Source: Cavia porcellus (Eukaryota > Chordata > Mammalia > Rodentia > Caviidae). Taken from it: a stretch of 64,000 bases of DNA. The notes under the pieces were generated by a model that ran no database searches, had not been told where the DNA came from, and saw only the letters and a list, made by a program, of their open reading frames with translations. The stretch spans positions 75,099,482 to 75,163,481 of the forward strand of contig NW_026947484.1 of NCBI RefSeq assembly GCF_034190915.1, given 5' to 3'. Every line of letters starts with the position of its first letter. Within the stretch, counting starts at the first letter, position 1. Made by a program: the position numbers and the translations under genes. Shown here one piece after another: positions 46,146-57,304 of this stretch.

Positions 46146-47959
46146 TCCTCACACCCAACATCACTTTGCAAACTCTGAGGTCAACCTCTGGAACAGGTCG
46201 CAGAAAAGTTAAGAATAACCTACAATCACAGGGTTGCATACGGCTTCACCACCAAGCAAATGGCTTCACCATTCCAAACTCCCAATTCTTTCCCCATTCT
46301 GGTGTGCTTGAGCCTGGGGATCAAGGCCAGGCCCAACCAGGAAGCCCAGGGTATTAGCTTTCACCTTCTGGTTGACAATCTTTGTATTATACCTCATCAA
46401 ATCCAATTCAGATTTAACTGAGATCTGAGTGCATTGATTTACCTCTGAAATAATTCACAATAGTAAAATGATCTCAGAGTTTAATTTTAGAAGAGAAAAA
46501 TTGTTTTTAATAGCCCTAAACTGACTATATTTGAAAAACAACAGATTATGATTTTACAAAGAGCAAACTGTAAAAAAATATATATATATATGTGAGACTG
46601 TAGCCTGTAGTTTTTACAGAAACTAAAATGCAGCCCCCATTTGGCTGAATGAAGCCACACAAGTGGAGGAGATGGCACAATAGGTGGCATTGCTAGCCTG
46701 TCTGGTATTCCCACCCTTTGGGGATTTTCCCAGAACTGGGAGGACAGCGGTATTGTCCAGGGACAGGGCTACCAGGGTGGGACTTCCTCTACCTGGCCCC
46801 TCACTGTGAATTTCACTCACCATGGCACAGAAAGTACCTCGAAGTGAAAGTATTTCCAAAGAAGTGCAACTGGCACTGGTTTCAGGAAAAGATTCCGGTT
46901 AGGCTCGAGGAACCTCGTTTTATTGAAACAATCACAATAGGTTCAATTATTCTTCCTACAGTCTTAAACTTCGATCTCAAACCGGGTATATGTAGACCTG
47001 CAAAAGCACTTTCTACCAGACATACACTTTAGTGCAAATCTCAGTGCAAAACCATAGGCAGCTCCAGGCTTTCAGATTTCATTAATTCATAGGAAGATCA
47101 TTGACTGTACTCATCTTCCATAATCATTCCACAGAGCCCACAGCCTCTGAGCCTCTCCACCCTCCGACAACCTAAGAGGGTCCGATGCCTTCAAAGTTGG
47201 GAAACCGTAAGGAGGCGGAGACAAGTAGCCATTCAGGGTCCATGGATGCTTGCTCCAGGCAGCGGCCTCCAGGATCAGCCTTCCCGGCTGAACGAAGAAA
47301 CAGGACCGGGTTCTGGAGCAGGGCTGACGTCTCTGGGTAGCTGCCCAGCAGTGTCTGGAGCTCTACCAAGCTCACCCATAATGACAGGTTCTGTTTCTAG
47401 AGACTCAAATGCTGCAAGTCAGCCAGAGAGAGGCCCCAGGAACCCACTGGGGGTGGGGTCGGGGCTCCTTTAATGATGAGGTACCAGCAGGCAGTTACTG
47501 ACACAAACCTCTCATTACCTCTGAATTCTGCCCCAAATACAGCCACGCCATCCCACCCAGGTACTCTTCACATTCAGGAGTGTTAAAGAATAAAGAATAA
47601 AAACAAATGACAGGCCAGTCCACCTGTGAGTCCATTCACCCCACAAACGTATGCACCGTCCATGTGCCATGCACTGTTGATACATCTGAGTAGAAAACAG
47701 ATCCAAACCCCGGCCCTGGAGCTGAGTTGGCCAGTGCCATAAGTACTCAAGAGCCACAAAAGTTTTTAATCACCTCCCTCCCCATCTCACCGTGAGCTGG
47801 ATACGTTTGTTTTACAATACTAGCTTCACAGGGACAATAAAATCCTTTGGAGTGCGAAGAACTTTGTCCAGGTGCAACCCAATTCCCCCTTCAACTTGAC
47901 TGTCTCCCAACATATTTCTCCACTTTCCACGCTCGAATCTTTAAGGGGCCTAAAGGGTC

Positions 47960-49260
47960 TCCAACTGCAGCCCGGAACGAGGGGAGAGGGTGCTGGTCAG
48001 AGCCCCTGGCCCCTCGGTGTGCCCTGCCGAGGCAAGCGGGGCGCGCGCGGCACTCACCGAGGAGCCGGCCCAGAACGGACAGGAGTTCTTCACCTGCGGA
48101 GAGCTGCTCAGCGACAGCGCCCCGAAGCTGAGCGCCACCATGCAGCAGCCGAGGATCAGCTGCAACAGCCCGAGCGACAGCAGCGGGCGGGCGGGCAGCA
48201 GCGCGGAGCCCGGGGCCGCGGCAGCGGCGGCTGCAGCCCGGCGGGCAGAGAGCGCGGGCGGCGCGCCCAGCACCCCGGGGGCGGCGGCGGGGGCCGCGCA
48301 GCGAGGCCGGGCCGGGGGCTGCAGCGCGCCGCGGGGCCAGCGTGGCCGCAGCGGGGGCAGCGGCGGCTCTTGGGCGGCCGCAGCGGAGGCGCTCGGGCCC
48401 CCGACCTGCGGCCCCCCGGAAAGCCCCGCCACGGGGCAGCAGGAGCCCGGGAGCACCACGGGCAGAGACATGGACGGCGGGGAAGGTAGCGGCCGGCGGC
48501 GGCGGCCGGGAGGAGACGCGCGGCGCAGGGAGGCGCGGCGGAGGGCGCCACGCACTGGGCACCGCGGGCGGGCGGGCCGGCTCCGGCCGAGGGGGAGGGG
48601 AGGAAATGCGCACGGCCCAACCACTTGCTGCCGCCGCCGCAGCCGGGGCCCCGCCGGCCGCACCCACCTGCCGCCCGCGGCCCGCCTCCGCCAGCCTCGC
48701 CCTCGACCTAACCCGCGCCCACGCGCGCCCCGCGCCGCGCAAGTTCGCCGGGGCCCGCGGTCGCCGCAGAGCCCTGTCCGCTTCCTAGCGTCCAGGAAGA
48801 GCGCCTGCCCGCCCCAAATCCTCCGTCAGTTCACTCGAGTCCCCAGAGCTGAGGGGAGACCCAGCAGCCTGGAGCTGACCCCCGACACGCTAGGCTTGGC
48901 CCAGCCGCCGAGCCGGGGCTGGAGAGCGGCGCCAGGAAAGCGCTGCAGACGCGGACCCGAGCCCCTCCACGGTGCATTGGAGACGGGGACCTCGGCGACC
49001 CTTGCTAAGAAGCGAGTCTCTAGTTCTCGGCTCCCTCACCCTGCGAGGGCTGTGCCAGCAGGAGGGGCTGCGGGGCGACTCGGTGGGAAGAGGACTCAGC
49101 CGAGGACTTGGGGGGCCGGGGGGAGACCGCCGGAAGTTACTGCTCCCGGGGCTCGGGACTTGTCTGCACCTCATCCACGACTGGACGCCGAGAGGGGCTC
49201 TGCGCGGTCCCCAGGCTGCTGTCCCGGCCCCTGAGCGGGAGCGAGAGAGAGACGGCCAGG
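47960..49260 (-). promoter_or_regulatory. ENTREP1: CpG island and 5' region of ENTREP1
   Basis: This is the only long CpG-dense, GC-rich block in the window. It holds runs of GC boxes such as GGGCGGGCGGGC (about 48185 and 48566) and no TATA box upstream of the exon. It covers exon 1, the presumed 5' UTR (48472 upwards) and the start of intron 1. A dispersed-start housekeeping-type promoter is inferred. The transcription start itself cannot be placed. Bidirectional activity is possible but not shown. Confidence 0.85.
48058..48471 (-). CDS. ENTREP1: ENTREP1 (FAM189A2) exon 1, coding part, 138 residues
   Basis: Begins MSLPVVLPGSCCPVAG and has a Pro/Ala/Gly-rich, disordered cytosolic N-terminus, including LPPLRPRWPRGALQPPARP and eight consecutive alanines at residues 79-86. 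Next comes LLSLGLLQLILGCCMVALSF (about 97-116, first membrane segment) and the loop SSSPQVKNSCPFWAGSS. The exon ends at GTGAGT in phase 0, matching exon 2. The start was chosen by family similarity. Its -3 base is T and +4 is T, a weak Kozak context, and the frame stays open upstream with another ATG at 48663, so an N-terminal extension cannot be excluded. The remaining exons (membrane segments 2-4 and the PY motifs for ITCH/WW binding) lie beyond the window. Family assignment is firm; ENTREP1 rather than a paralogue rests on recalled similarity. Confidence 0.85.
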
Positions 49261-49264
49261 TCAC

Positions 49265-50785
49265 CTAGGAGTATACCGCCAAAAAGAAAGCACCCCCCAC
49301 ACCTGGTGCGCATGGCATGGGTTAAGCTCCCACTCCTCCTTACTTTGACTCACGACTTTTATTAGCATCTCTCGGTAGAACATAGAAGCCCAAACTTCCA
49401 AGGAAATGGTTTAATAAAATCATAATCTACTTTAGTAATTTATAGGACATCATTAGAGCTATGGGGGGGAAAAATTCACCTTTGCAAAATGACTTCCCCT
49501 AACAGTGTGCCTTTCCCCTAGGAAGAATTGTAATGCCTGCAAAGTATCATGCATAAGATGATTGTAATGGATTTTCCTCCAGATAAGAACCAGAGCGGTG
49601 TCAATTTGCAGTCAGCCCCAGTATGAGCAAGCTTGTCTTATCGGTAAGGTGAGGGTGTTTAATATCCTGCTCAATAAACCAAGGGAAATGAGTATCCGTT
49701 TTTATGCTCCGCTGGTGAAGGCTTTGTTTATTTTGGTCATTACTTAAACCACAATGCGCTGTACTTTCAGTGTGCATATGTTTACATATACATCTGAATT
49801 ATTAAAGCACCTGTGATTAACAGTCTTTAGAACTTCTTTTATAGACTGTTCTATGGAATAATATAGACTGCTCTCTGGAATGCACTTCAGATCCTGGAAG
49901 AAAAAGTAGATGCCTTTTAAAAATTAACATTTAAAGTTTGTTGTTTCATGTGTTTTAAAAACCTATAGTTAAAAAAACCTACTGAATGTAATTAAATTGC
50001 AATTGATGATACATTAAAAGTTTCTTGGGTGCTCAAGGTTATACCCTTATGTACAAGCTTAAAAGTTTTTTTTTTTAATTTTAAAAATACCCTGCATCAT
50101 GCAATGCAGACATGTGCCTGAGTGTTAGGACATCCTTTCCACTAAACAAATCTATTGGCCAGTCCTTGATACCTGAAACTTCCTATTAAAAATGCATACC
50201 TTGTGTCTAAGAATGTTAGCAGTCAGGATATCCTCCTTCCCTTGAGGAAGTTTTGACTATGAAAGGGGCTGGGGGGATGTGGGTACTAATTACAGAGATG
50301 AGTTTCACTATGAAAATGTATAGTTACACTTGTGATTTGTGCACTTCTCTGTATGTGTTTTATACCTAAGACACCTTACAGCATTTCTAAAAACTCAGAA
50401 GTTTCTATTTTCCCCAGACAGCTGATACAGGAAGTATTAAAATCCATTTTTATCTAATAATAGTGTGGTTTATTTTACAGCCAGTAATCTTTTTCCAAAG
50501 TACTTAAGGTTGTTGTACTACCATTTTGTTGTGGTTGTTGTTGTTACTGGCTACATTTATGTTGTTGTAACTGTTTCTGATTATCAAAATCACAGATGTA
50601 TATAATGTTGTTCTAATTTCCAAGGTTATATGAATAACACTCTTTTTGTATTTGGGCTTGAGATTTTTGAATGCTCCCCACCAAATAATTATTGCTTATA
50701 ATAAATCTGTAGTCATACTTGGTCAAGCCATATGTAACCATGCTCTCATAGGATGATTCACAGTAACTGATACTAGGTTGGCTTT
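49265..50785. other. Upstream intergenic sequence, no recognised repeat
   Basis: About 1.5 kb without SINE, L1 or LTR traces, next to the promoter. It contains CAGATAAGA (about 49580) and CTTATCGGTAAG (about 49637), GATA-type motifs, and a GTT-rich patch (about 50508-50575). Regulatory function is only possible. Confidence 0.4.
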
Positions 50786-50789
50786 AAAA

Positions 50790-51475
50790 AGTACAGTGAA
50801 GACTGGAAAACAGCCTGGCAATTCCTCAAAAAGTTACAAATAAATATCGCCATTCGAGAGGCTGAGGCAGGAGTCTCAAATTTGATGCTGGTCTTAGCCC
50901 AAAATAAAATTGAAAAAAAAAAAAAGGAGAGAGACAGTTGAGAATATAGCTCAACGGTACAGGATTTGCCTGCCATGCCCAAAACCCCTGGATTCAATTC
51001 TCAGTACAAAAAAAAAAAAAAAGTTAAACATAGAGTTTCAAAAGATGGATGAATGTATAAACAAGTAGACTATCTAAATAGAATATTTTCATCAGTAAAA
51101 GAGGAATGACGGGTTGTACATGCCACAATAAGGGTGAACCTTGAAAACATGCTAAATGAAAGAAACCAATCACAAAAGACCATATTGTATGATTCTATTT
51201 ACATGAAATGTTTGAACAAACAGATTCATAGAGATAGAAAGTAGCTCGGTGGTTACTGAGGGCTGGAGAAATTGGGAGGTGAGGAAAGGACAGTAGGACA
51301 GGAAAGGCTTTCTTCTAAGGTGATATAAGGATTCTAAAATCAGTTGTGATAACTACACAATTCTGTGACTATTCAAAACCCAATGAGCTTTACACTTTAA
51401 CTGGGTGAATTGTACTTAGGACTTAGGATATGTGAATTATATCTCAATAAAGCTATTACCAAAAATAAGGAAGAA
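50790..51475 (+). mobile_element. Old L1 (L1M-type) 3' end, split by a B1-dID
   Basis: GAAAACAGCCTGGCAATTCC before the SINE, and CATATTGTATGATTCTATTT, GATTCATAGAGATAGAAAGT and ATATCTCAATAAAGCTATTA after it, follow L1M 3' order. Confidence 0.82.
50848..51022 (+). mobile_element. B1-dID dimeric SINE, 5'-truncated
   Basis: GAGAGGCTGAGGCAGGAGTC and CAAATTTGATGCTGG (B1 half), then GAATATAGCTCAACGGTACA and GATTCAATTCTCAGTAC (ID half), with poly-A. Confidence 0.82.
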
Positions 51476-52120
51476 CCAGTAGAAACCTGGACCCCAATAC
51501 TCCATTAATGTAGGCAAAAGTGCAAGTTAACAATAGTTGCATTGTATTGTTTAGGGAACCCCAGCAGCCAGTTCTCCTGGTGATCAAAGCCAAATTCCAG
51601 GTACCTCCCACCAACTTCCCCTGCCCTGGGCCTCATTTTCCAAGCCTGCACTCAAAGCCTGCTGTACTGAGGGGTCTGCTCTCTGCTCCCCTTTCTCTGG
51701 TCATTTTCAAACCAACTCCTCAGCTCCTTTCACACTCCTCAGCAGACCCAGCCTGTCAGCCAAAGGAGGTTATTCCTGTCAGAGTGGCAGCTGCTCAAGA
51801 AATTCTTTCTTTAAAACACCTTCTCTGGCAACCTGCCCCCAGCTCTTACATTTCACAGAAAGAGAGGCACTGCTCTGAGGGAAAGCTCCAGACCCTGGAT
51901 AATATGGTAGCTCGAGGCCAGCATCTCAGAGTAAGCCCTGCGGCCCACAGAACCTGCTGGGCAAGGAGGGCGACAGGGACGGGGTGCCAAAGTGAGTGTG
52001 TGGGCTTCCCCACATGCTTACGGAACCAGACACTCTGAACTGGAATACAAGCAACCTAACAAGCTTAGAGAAATGTCAGTACACGGTACTATTCAGACTC
52101 TAGAACTTTTATATGGGAAT
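51476..52120. other. Upstream sequence with an unexplained long open frame
   Basis: A plus-strand frame stays open for 172 codons (51520-52038). It has no recognised domain, is rich in Pro/Ser/Leu, and lies next to SINEs. No splice or initiation evidence supports it, so chance is most likely. Confidence 0.35.
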
Positions 52121-52121
52121 T

Positions 52122-52272
52122 TTTTTGTCTTTTTGGGACAGGGTCTCACTACGCAGATCAGGCTGGCCTTAGGAGCACTTTGTAGCCTAGGCCGGTCTCA
52201 AACTTGCAGTGATCCTCCTGCTTCAGCCTCTGGAGTACTGGGATTGTGAGCATGCACCACCATGCCTGGTGC
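52122..52272 (-). mobile_element. B1 SINE
   Basis: Reverse B1: GGGACAGGGTCTCACTACGC, GCAGTGATCCTCCTGCTTCA, CTGGAGTACTGGGATTGTGA and CATGCACCACCATGCCTGG. Confidence 0.92.
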
Positions 52273-52350
52273 AGTGTAGGAATTGTGTGGGAAGAAACTA
52301 GGGACAGAAAATTTTGTGGGAAGGGGATTTAATTTAAAAATAAAGTTATA

Positions 52351-52453
52351 GGGGGCTGGGGATTTAGCTCAGCGGCATAAGCGCCTGCCTTGCAAGCAGG
52401 CAGTCGTGAGTTCGATCCCCGGTACCAATAAAAAGGAAACAAACAAACAAACA
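52351..52453 (+). mobile_element. ID-type SINE, young subfamily, near-consensus
   Basis: GGGGGCTGGGGATTTAGCTC, CGGCATAAGCGCCTGCCTTG and GAGTTCGATCCCCGGTACCA with tail ATAAAAAGGAAAC then (AAAC)n. A short duplication AAAGTTATA flanks it (52342-52350 and 52454-52462). Confidence 0.93.
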
Positions 52454-52556
52454 AAAGTTATATGTAAATACAGGGTGGAGGAGGGGCTTCACGGATCCCC
52501 AGCCACACACTAGTGTGGGGTAACTTTTATACACTGGAATGTTTAGACTCCTGGGT

Positions 52557-52577
52557 TTATTTATTTATTTATTTATT
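52557..52577 (+). repeat. (TTTA)n microsatellite at a SINE tail
   Basis: About five TTTA units adjoin the reverse ID at 52578; they are its A-rich tail on the other strand. Confidence 0.9.
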
Positions 52578-52656
52578 TTTGTGGTACCAGGGATCAAACT
52601 CAGGTCCTCACACTTGCCAGGCAGGTGCTTATGCCACTGAGCTAAATCACCAGCCC
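52578..52656 (-). mobile_element. ID-type SINE, reverse
   Basis: On the plus strand, GTGGTACCAGGGATCAAACT, GCCAGGCAGGTGCTTATGCC and GAGCTAAATCACCAGCCC are the exact reverse of the ID landmarks. It faces the ID at 52351-52453 across about 125 bp. Confidence 0.92.
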
Positions 52657-52659
52657 AGA

Positions 52660-53200
52660 CTTATGGGTTCTACAAGAAAGTAGGAACACACATTGTAGAT
52701 TCTAGCCCTTCTCTGTTCTGTAATCTTGAATCATTCTGGAGCTTATCTGGCTGCAGTTGTTCCGTCAGCCTGAAGTCAGACTCACAGTCATTTGACTTTG
52801 CCTCATCTTGAGATTTTAAAATTCAGAAGTTCTAATCACCACAGTTTGGCAGATGACCAGAAGCAAACAAAGGCTAACAAACGCAGGTAAGTGGGGTACA
52901 GAGTAATTAAAACTTACTGACCCAAAATATCCAGGACAAGGGCTGGGCAGCTTTTCAAAAATTAAGAGAGAAAGAAAGAATGAATGAATGAGTGAAACTG
53001 ACCAGAGCCTGGTGTCTACTGACAGTTAAGGAGTCTAATGTCTCTCTGTTTCCAAGTCACTTATTTGTTGAACAGCAGAGCTGCAATGACACTTCTGTCA
53101 ATGCTGAAGTTAAGCCCTGAAAACTTACAATACAAATCCTACAAAGGACATTTCTAGCCAATTTCCCTAAAATTTACTCATGGCTCATAAATTTCTAGAG
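52660..53200. other. Upstream sequence, no recognised feature
   Basis: Unique-looking except for a short GAAA/GAAT run (about 52970-52993). Confidence 0.45.
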
Positions 53201-53202
53201 GA

Positions 53203-53402
53203 GAGTTGCGCATGGTGGTGTATGCCTATTATCTCAGCACTTAGGAGGTTGAGGTAAGAGGATCATAAATTTGAGGCCAACCTGTGCTATATAATAAGAC
53301 CCCTATCTCAGGGGCCAGGGGTTAGCTTAGCAGCACGGTGCCTGCCTGGCAAGCGCAAGATCATGAGTTCAATCCCTGGTTCAAAAAACAAACAAACAAA
53401 AA
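53203..53402 (+). mobile_element. B1-dID dimeric SINE
   Basis: GCATGGTGGTGTATGCCTAT and CTCAGCACTTAGGAGGTTGA (B1 half), then GGGGCCAGGGGTTAGCTTAG and GAGTTCAATCCCTGGTTC (ID half) with an (AAAC)n tail. Confidence 0.88.
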
Positions 53403-53435
53403 ATCTCAATGAAAAGGAATCCTAGGGGAGATAAG

Positions 53436-53800
53436 CTATATGCTATGCTTTATAGCTAGGTGTCCCCCAAGAGCCTCGTGTGCTCTTAGGTGGGATTTTG
53501 GGAAGATAATTACATTATTGGACTTATGGCTTGCTCTTAGGAGGTAGAATCTGGTCAGGAGAGGTTAGCCACTGGGGACGTGACCTGGAAGGGTACATCT
53601 CCCTCCCCAGCTCCTCCCTTCACTCTCTGCTTCCTGAATACCCTGCCATGGGCAGCTTTCCTCTGCCAGACCCATGCAAGGCCATCCTGCCTTGGGGCCA
53701 GCCAACTATGGAGTGAAATGTGAGCCAAAATAAACCTTGCCTCCTTTAAGTGGAGGGTGTTAGGTGTTTTCTCCCAGAAATGAGAAAGTGACTGAGTCAT
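53436..53800 (+). mobile_element. MaLR-type solo LTR
   Basis: ATGCTTTATAGCTAGGTGTC, GTGTGCTCTTAGGTGGGATT near the start, and AAATGTGAGCCAAAATAAAC (with AATAAA) then GGTGTTAGGTGTTTTCTCCC and AATGAGAAAGTGACTGAGTC at the end. The end parallels the LTR at 23731-24134. There is no internal region. Confidence 0.65.
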
Positions 53801-54564
53801 TATACATATAGAAGCAGTAAAGCATATCCTACAAATAGACAAGTGGGTGCACAAGTACGAAACCTTGTACTGTCAGAGCGTCCAGCAGTTCCTGTTTCTG
53901 TAGAAGTCAAAGCTGTCATTTACCTTTGAGTGGGGACTGTTCCTTCGTTCTGAGGAAATCTAGTGAACAGATCTTTTAAGAAAGCAAGTGTGAAGCATAG
54001 ACCCTTCTGAAACAAAGATGTTCAGGAAAGAGGTGAATACCAAGAACAGCCATCTTGGAGTTGCCTGTCCTCTGACACAAGAGCTCTTTGACTTCAGTGC
54101 CAGTCAGATTTTCCAAGGAAGCTTTCAAAACTAATACACTAAGACCGCAGCTGCAGAGACAATGCAGCATAAGACCTGTGGAAGGGGAGGCCCATGCAGA
54201 TTTATTTAGTAAAAGCTCCCCTGAGGTTCCAGATGAGATTTGGACACACTGCCCTCCAAAGCCATGTGTCAGATCAATACATCTTTCTAGGCAGGGATAG
54301 GAGTGGTGGTGTGTTTATGTATTCTCTCAACCAACTGTTCATGAAAGAGAGTTATCCAAACATGGGTGAGTAGTGTCAAGCAGGAGGGCAGACATTCAGA
54401 GAAAATTGGTCTAGCTTGGTGCAACTGAGGTAGACTGTGCTGTAGGTATCCCCAGTGCTGGGTCACTGGGGATGTCAACACTGACAGACTCCAGGTGATA
54501 GGATCCTAGGTGCACACACATGCAAAAACTTCATCAAGGCGTGCATTTAAGATTTTCATGCAAC
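53801..54564. other. Upstream sequence, no recognised feature
   Basis: Unique-looking, without recognised repeats or coding content. Confidence 0.4.
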
Positions 54565-54651
54565 AGTGCTGGGGACAAAGCTCAGTGGCAGAGTGCCTGC
54601 CTGACAAGTAGAAGGTTGTGAGTTTGATTCCCAGTACCAAGAGAAAACAAC
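54565..54651 (+). mobile_element. ID-type SINE
   Basis: GTGCTGGGGACAAAGCTCAG and GAGTTTGATTCCCAGTACCA. AGATTTTCATGCAAC before it (to 54564) is matched by AGATTGTCATGCAAC after it (to 54667). Confidence 0.9.
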
Positions 54652-54712
54652 AAAGATTGTCATGCAACTCATTTTGTAAGTTACAACAACCATAACAAGA
54701 ATTCAGACTCCA

Positions 54713-54790
54713 AGGGCTGGGGATTTAGCTCAGTGGCATAAGTGCCTGCCTGGCGAGTGCAAGGTCATGAGTTCGATCCCTTGGTACCAC
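54713..54790 (+). mobile_element. ID-type SINE
   Basis: AGGGCTGGGGATTTAGCTCA through GGTACCAC, with an almost absent tail. The duplication AAGAATTCAGACTCCA flanks it (about 54697-54712 and 54792-54807). Confidence 0.92.
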
Positions 54791-54807
54791 AAAGAATTCA
54801 GACTCCA

Positions 54808-56080
54808 TGAAAACACTGGGAATGCCCTTAAAGTGAAATATAAAATTTTAATTAACATAAGAATAAGAAAAAGCCTGAGCTTCCAAAAGTGCTTGACCAA
54901 GATCATATAATGAATGACAAACCCAAAACTGTGCCTTGTGCTTCTATATGTCAGCAATATAGGGGTCTTTGCTCTTTACTTGATGTTATAAAAAGCTCTC
55001 TTTTGAATAAAAATCTCCTAATTATGAGTCATCCCAGAAAAACTACAAAGAAAGATGTGTTAAATGAAGCTATAAGAGAACCCAAGGCCCCAAAGCCCTG
55101 GGGTCAGGGTACCCATGCTGGGACATCAGGTGTCCCCTTGACAGAGGCTGTGTGATGTTAACCTCAGAACCCCATGCCCAAAGAACAGAGACTACGCTCC
55201 CGCCCCAACCATAGGCTTTACACCTTAGGACGTGGCTGAGGAACTGGACTCTGAAAGACCCCTCAGGGTGCTGATGTAGCGACCATCATGCCTTCTTGGT
55301 TGGACTGATAGGGATGAGGGGAGACCTAAACCCAGGTGCGGGTGGGCACGTGCTGGGTGGTTTTTAGCATTCTCAAAGTGGTACATGGATGTGGTATGAA
55401 GCCCTGGAAATCCAAATTTTAAAGTCAAACCACTAACCATAGCCCTCAGTCTTACAGACTCTCAAGTAAGCAGTAGAAGTGTAGGGTTCAATCTGAAAAT
55501 ACTTCCAAAAACAGAGTGTTGACTAGCTGTGGGACACTTAGGTCTCCCAATGTTGGCCTTAGGCTTTATGCACATGATGACAGGTAATAGCATCAATGAA
55601 GCTATAGAATGGCTTCCTTAAATTCAGACTGCAAAGCGTAAGCAAGAACCTAGGCTTTCTGACTTCTAGTTCATTTTCCGTCTCAATATACCAGTCACAT
55701 TTTCTGTGCAACTTTATTACTGATTTGGGACAGTATTTGAGGTGGGGACAGTTGAATGACTTAAAGAAAATGTGTTCAGCTCCAAGTGTCTGTTCAGTTT
55801 CCAGGGACTACTCTGTGCCTTACCTCACCATGCCCTAAAAAGGGCTGCTATGCGCTTGCCTGACTCTGTTTCCCCACTCAAAGAGATGGAGTCTGCGGCA
55901 GGCACCTGGCCCATGAAACTTTAGTACCTGTCTCATGGGCCACAGTTGGTCAGTTCATGTCAACAGAATGACCTTGTCACTGTGACACCAAGGGAGATAA
56001 ATCAATGAGACGTCAAAATTAGAAAACAAACTATCCCTCTTAATAGGTCCTGAAAATGATTTTAATCAAATTCAATATCC
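54808..56080. other. Upstream sequence, no recognised feature
   Basis: About 1.3 kb without recognised repeat, exon or RNA gene. Confidence 0.4.
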
Positions 56081-56084
56081 ATTT

Positions 56085-56600
56085 CTCTAAATGAAAGAAG
56101 CCAGTCACAAAAAGAGCATGCGTTATAAAGCTCCATTTACAAAAAATGTCCACAAAAGACAAATTTTTAGGCAGAAAGTAGATTAGTCATTGCTTATGGT
56201 TCAGGGAATCAGGATACAACAGCAGAGCATAGGGATTATTTTTTTCAGTCTTTTTGAAACAGGGTCTCACTATGCAGTTTGGGCTGGCCTTGGGCTCACT
56301 TTGTAAATCAGGCTGGTCTTGAGTTTGCAACAATCCTCCTGCCTCAGCCTTCCAAGTGCTGGGATTACAGGAGTGCACCACCATGCCAGGCTCATAGGGA
56401 TGTTTTTTATAATGTGATTAAAAATGTTCTGAAAGTGTGCAAATATAAAAATCACACAATGAAGCCCAATTTTTAAAAAAAGTCTTAAAATTAACTGTGG
56501 TGATGGTTGCATATATCCATGCACACAATAAATACTATTAAATGGGTGGATTTGAACTGGTCACTTATATAGTAGGTGAATTATGTGCCAATAAATCATT
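56085..56600 (+). mobile_element. Old L1 (L1M-type) 3' end, split by a B1
   Basis: AATGAAAGAAGCCAGTCACA, GGCAGAAAGTAGATTAGTCA, and after the B1 AACTGTGGTGATGGTTGCAT and GTAGGTGAATTATGTG fit L1M 3' order. Confidence 0.8.
56238..56391 (-). mobile_element. B1 SINE
   Basis: Reverse B1: GAAACAGGGTCTCACTATGC, CTGCCTCAGCCTTCCAAGTG and GTGCACCACCATGCCAGGC. CATAGGGAT occurs on both sides as a target duplication. Confidence 0.93.
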
Positions 56601-57300
56601 TCAAAATCCATATCTGATTTTTTAATTATCTTTACATCATTTTATATTTGATATCAATTTCAAACCATCAAGTGCATGCAAAAGTTTTCATTAACATTTA
56701 GAAAAAAGTTTAAAATGTCAGTTATCTCCATTTTAGATACTGTTCTAGAGCTTTTAGCTAAGCAATGACAATATTCAAAAAGAAAATAATCATAATTTCA
56801 AATATACAATTTACTACTGAGGAAAAAAGCAGGATAACACTAAATGTCCAGAACATAAAAGAACACAAGAATCTATCAAATTCAAATCTTTAAAGTTAAA
56901 TTGAGTACCTTTAAATATCATAGATTCCTATCAATTTTAAAGTTGGATGGAACAAAAGATGTTCGTGTACACTAAGTCATACAAGGTCAAATCCTACCCA
57001 ATAACTGACTAAGGCAGGACTTGTAGATGTTGTGAGCAGGCAAAGACTCAAGTATTTGAATAAATTAAATCTGGCTAGGCATCTAACAAGCCACATGTCT
57101 TTGATAAATTTTGAAATCACAGAAACCAAAGAGACAATGTTGACAGGACTGTGGTGTCAATAAGAAAGTTCTGGTGTCCAGAGCGCCAAGCCCAGCCTTC
57201 ATCTGCAGGTGGAAGCCACCCCGGTTATCTAAGATGGTGCCATGTCTCCTTCCAGATACAACTGCCCCAATGAACCGAGGTGGCTTGGCACGGAAGACAA
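56601..57300. other. Upstream sequence, no recognised feature
   Basis: AT-rich and unique-looking. Confidence 0.4.
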
Positions 57301-57304
57301 ATCA

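Larger units (their letters stand above)
39097..48057 (-). other. ENTREP1: ENTREP1 intron 1, 8961 bp
   Basis: Begins GTGAGTGCC at 48057 and ends CTTACAG at 39097, both canonical. It carries an ID SINE (41625-41723), a B1-dID (41785-41990), a MIR (43590-43760), old L1 pieces (45075-45365) and a 20-bp tandem repeat (40550-40601). Between these it is unique with no recognised exon: short open frames on either strand (for example 42391-42780 plus, 46139-46357 plus) lack domains and splice support. Confidence 0.8.

Noticed and set aside
47891..48742. A 283-codon minus-strand frame overlapping exon 1
   Set aside because: It is in another frame than MSLPVVLPG and runs through the splice donor. GC-rich composition explains it.
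47990..49234. A 414-codon plus-strand open frame across the CpG island
   Set aside because: It lies opposite ENTREP1 exon 1 in very GC-rich DNA where stops are rare. It has low-complexity Arg/Gly/Pro composition and no recognised domain.
51520..52038. 172-codon plus-strand open frame
   Set aside because: No domain, splice signals or initiation context. It is bordered by SINE and L1 sequence, so chance is most likely.
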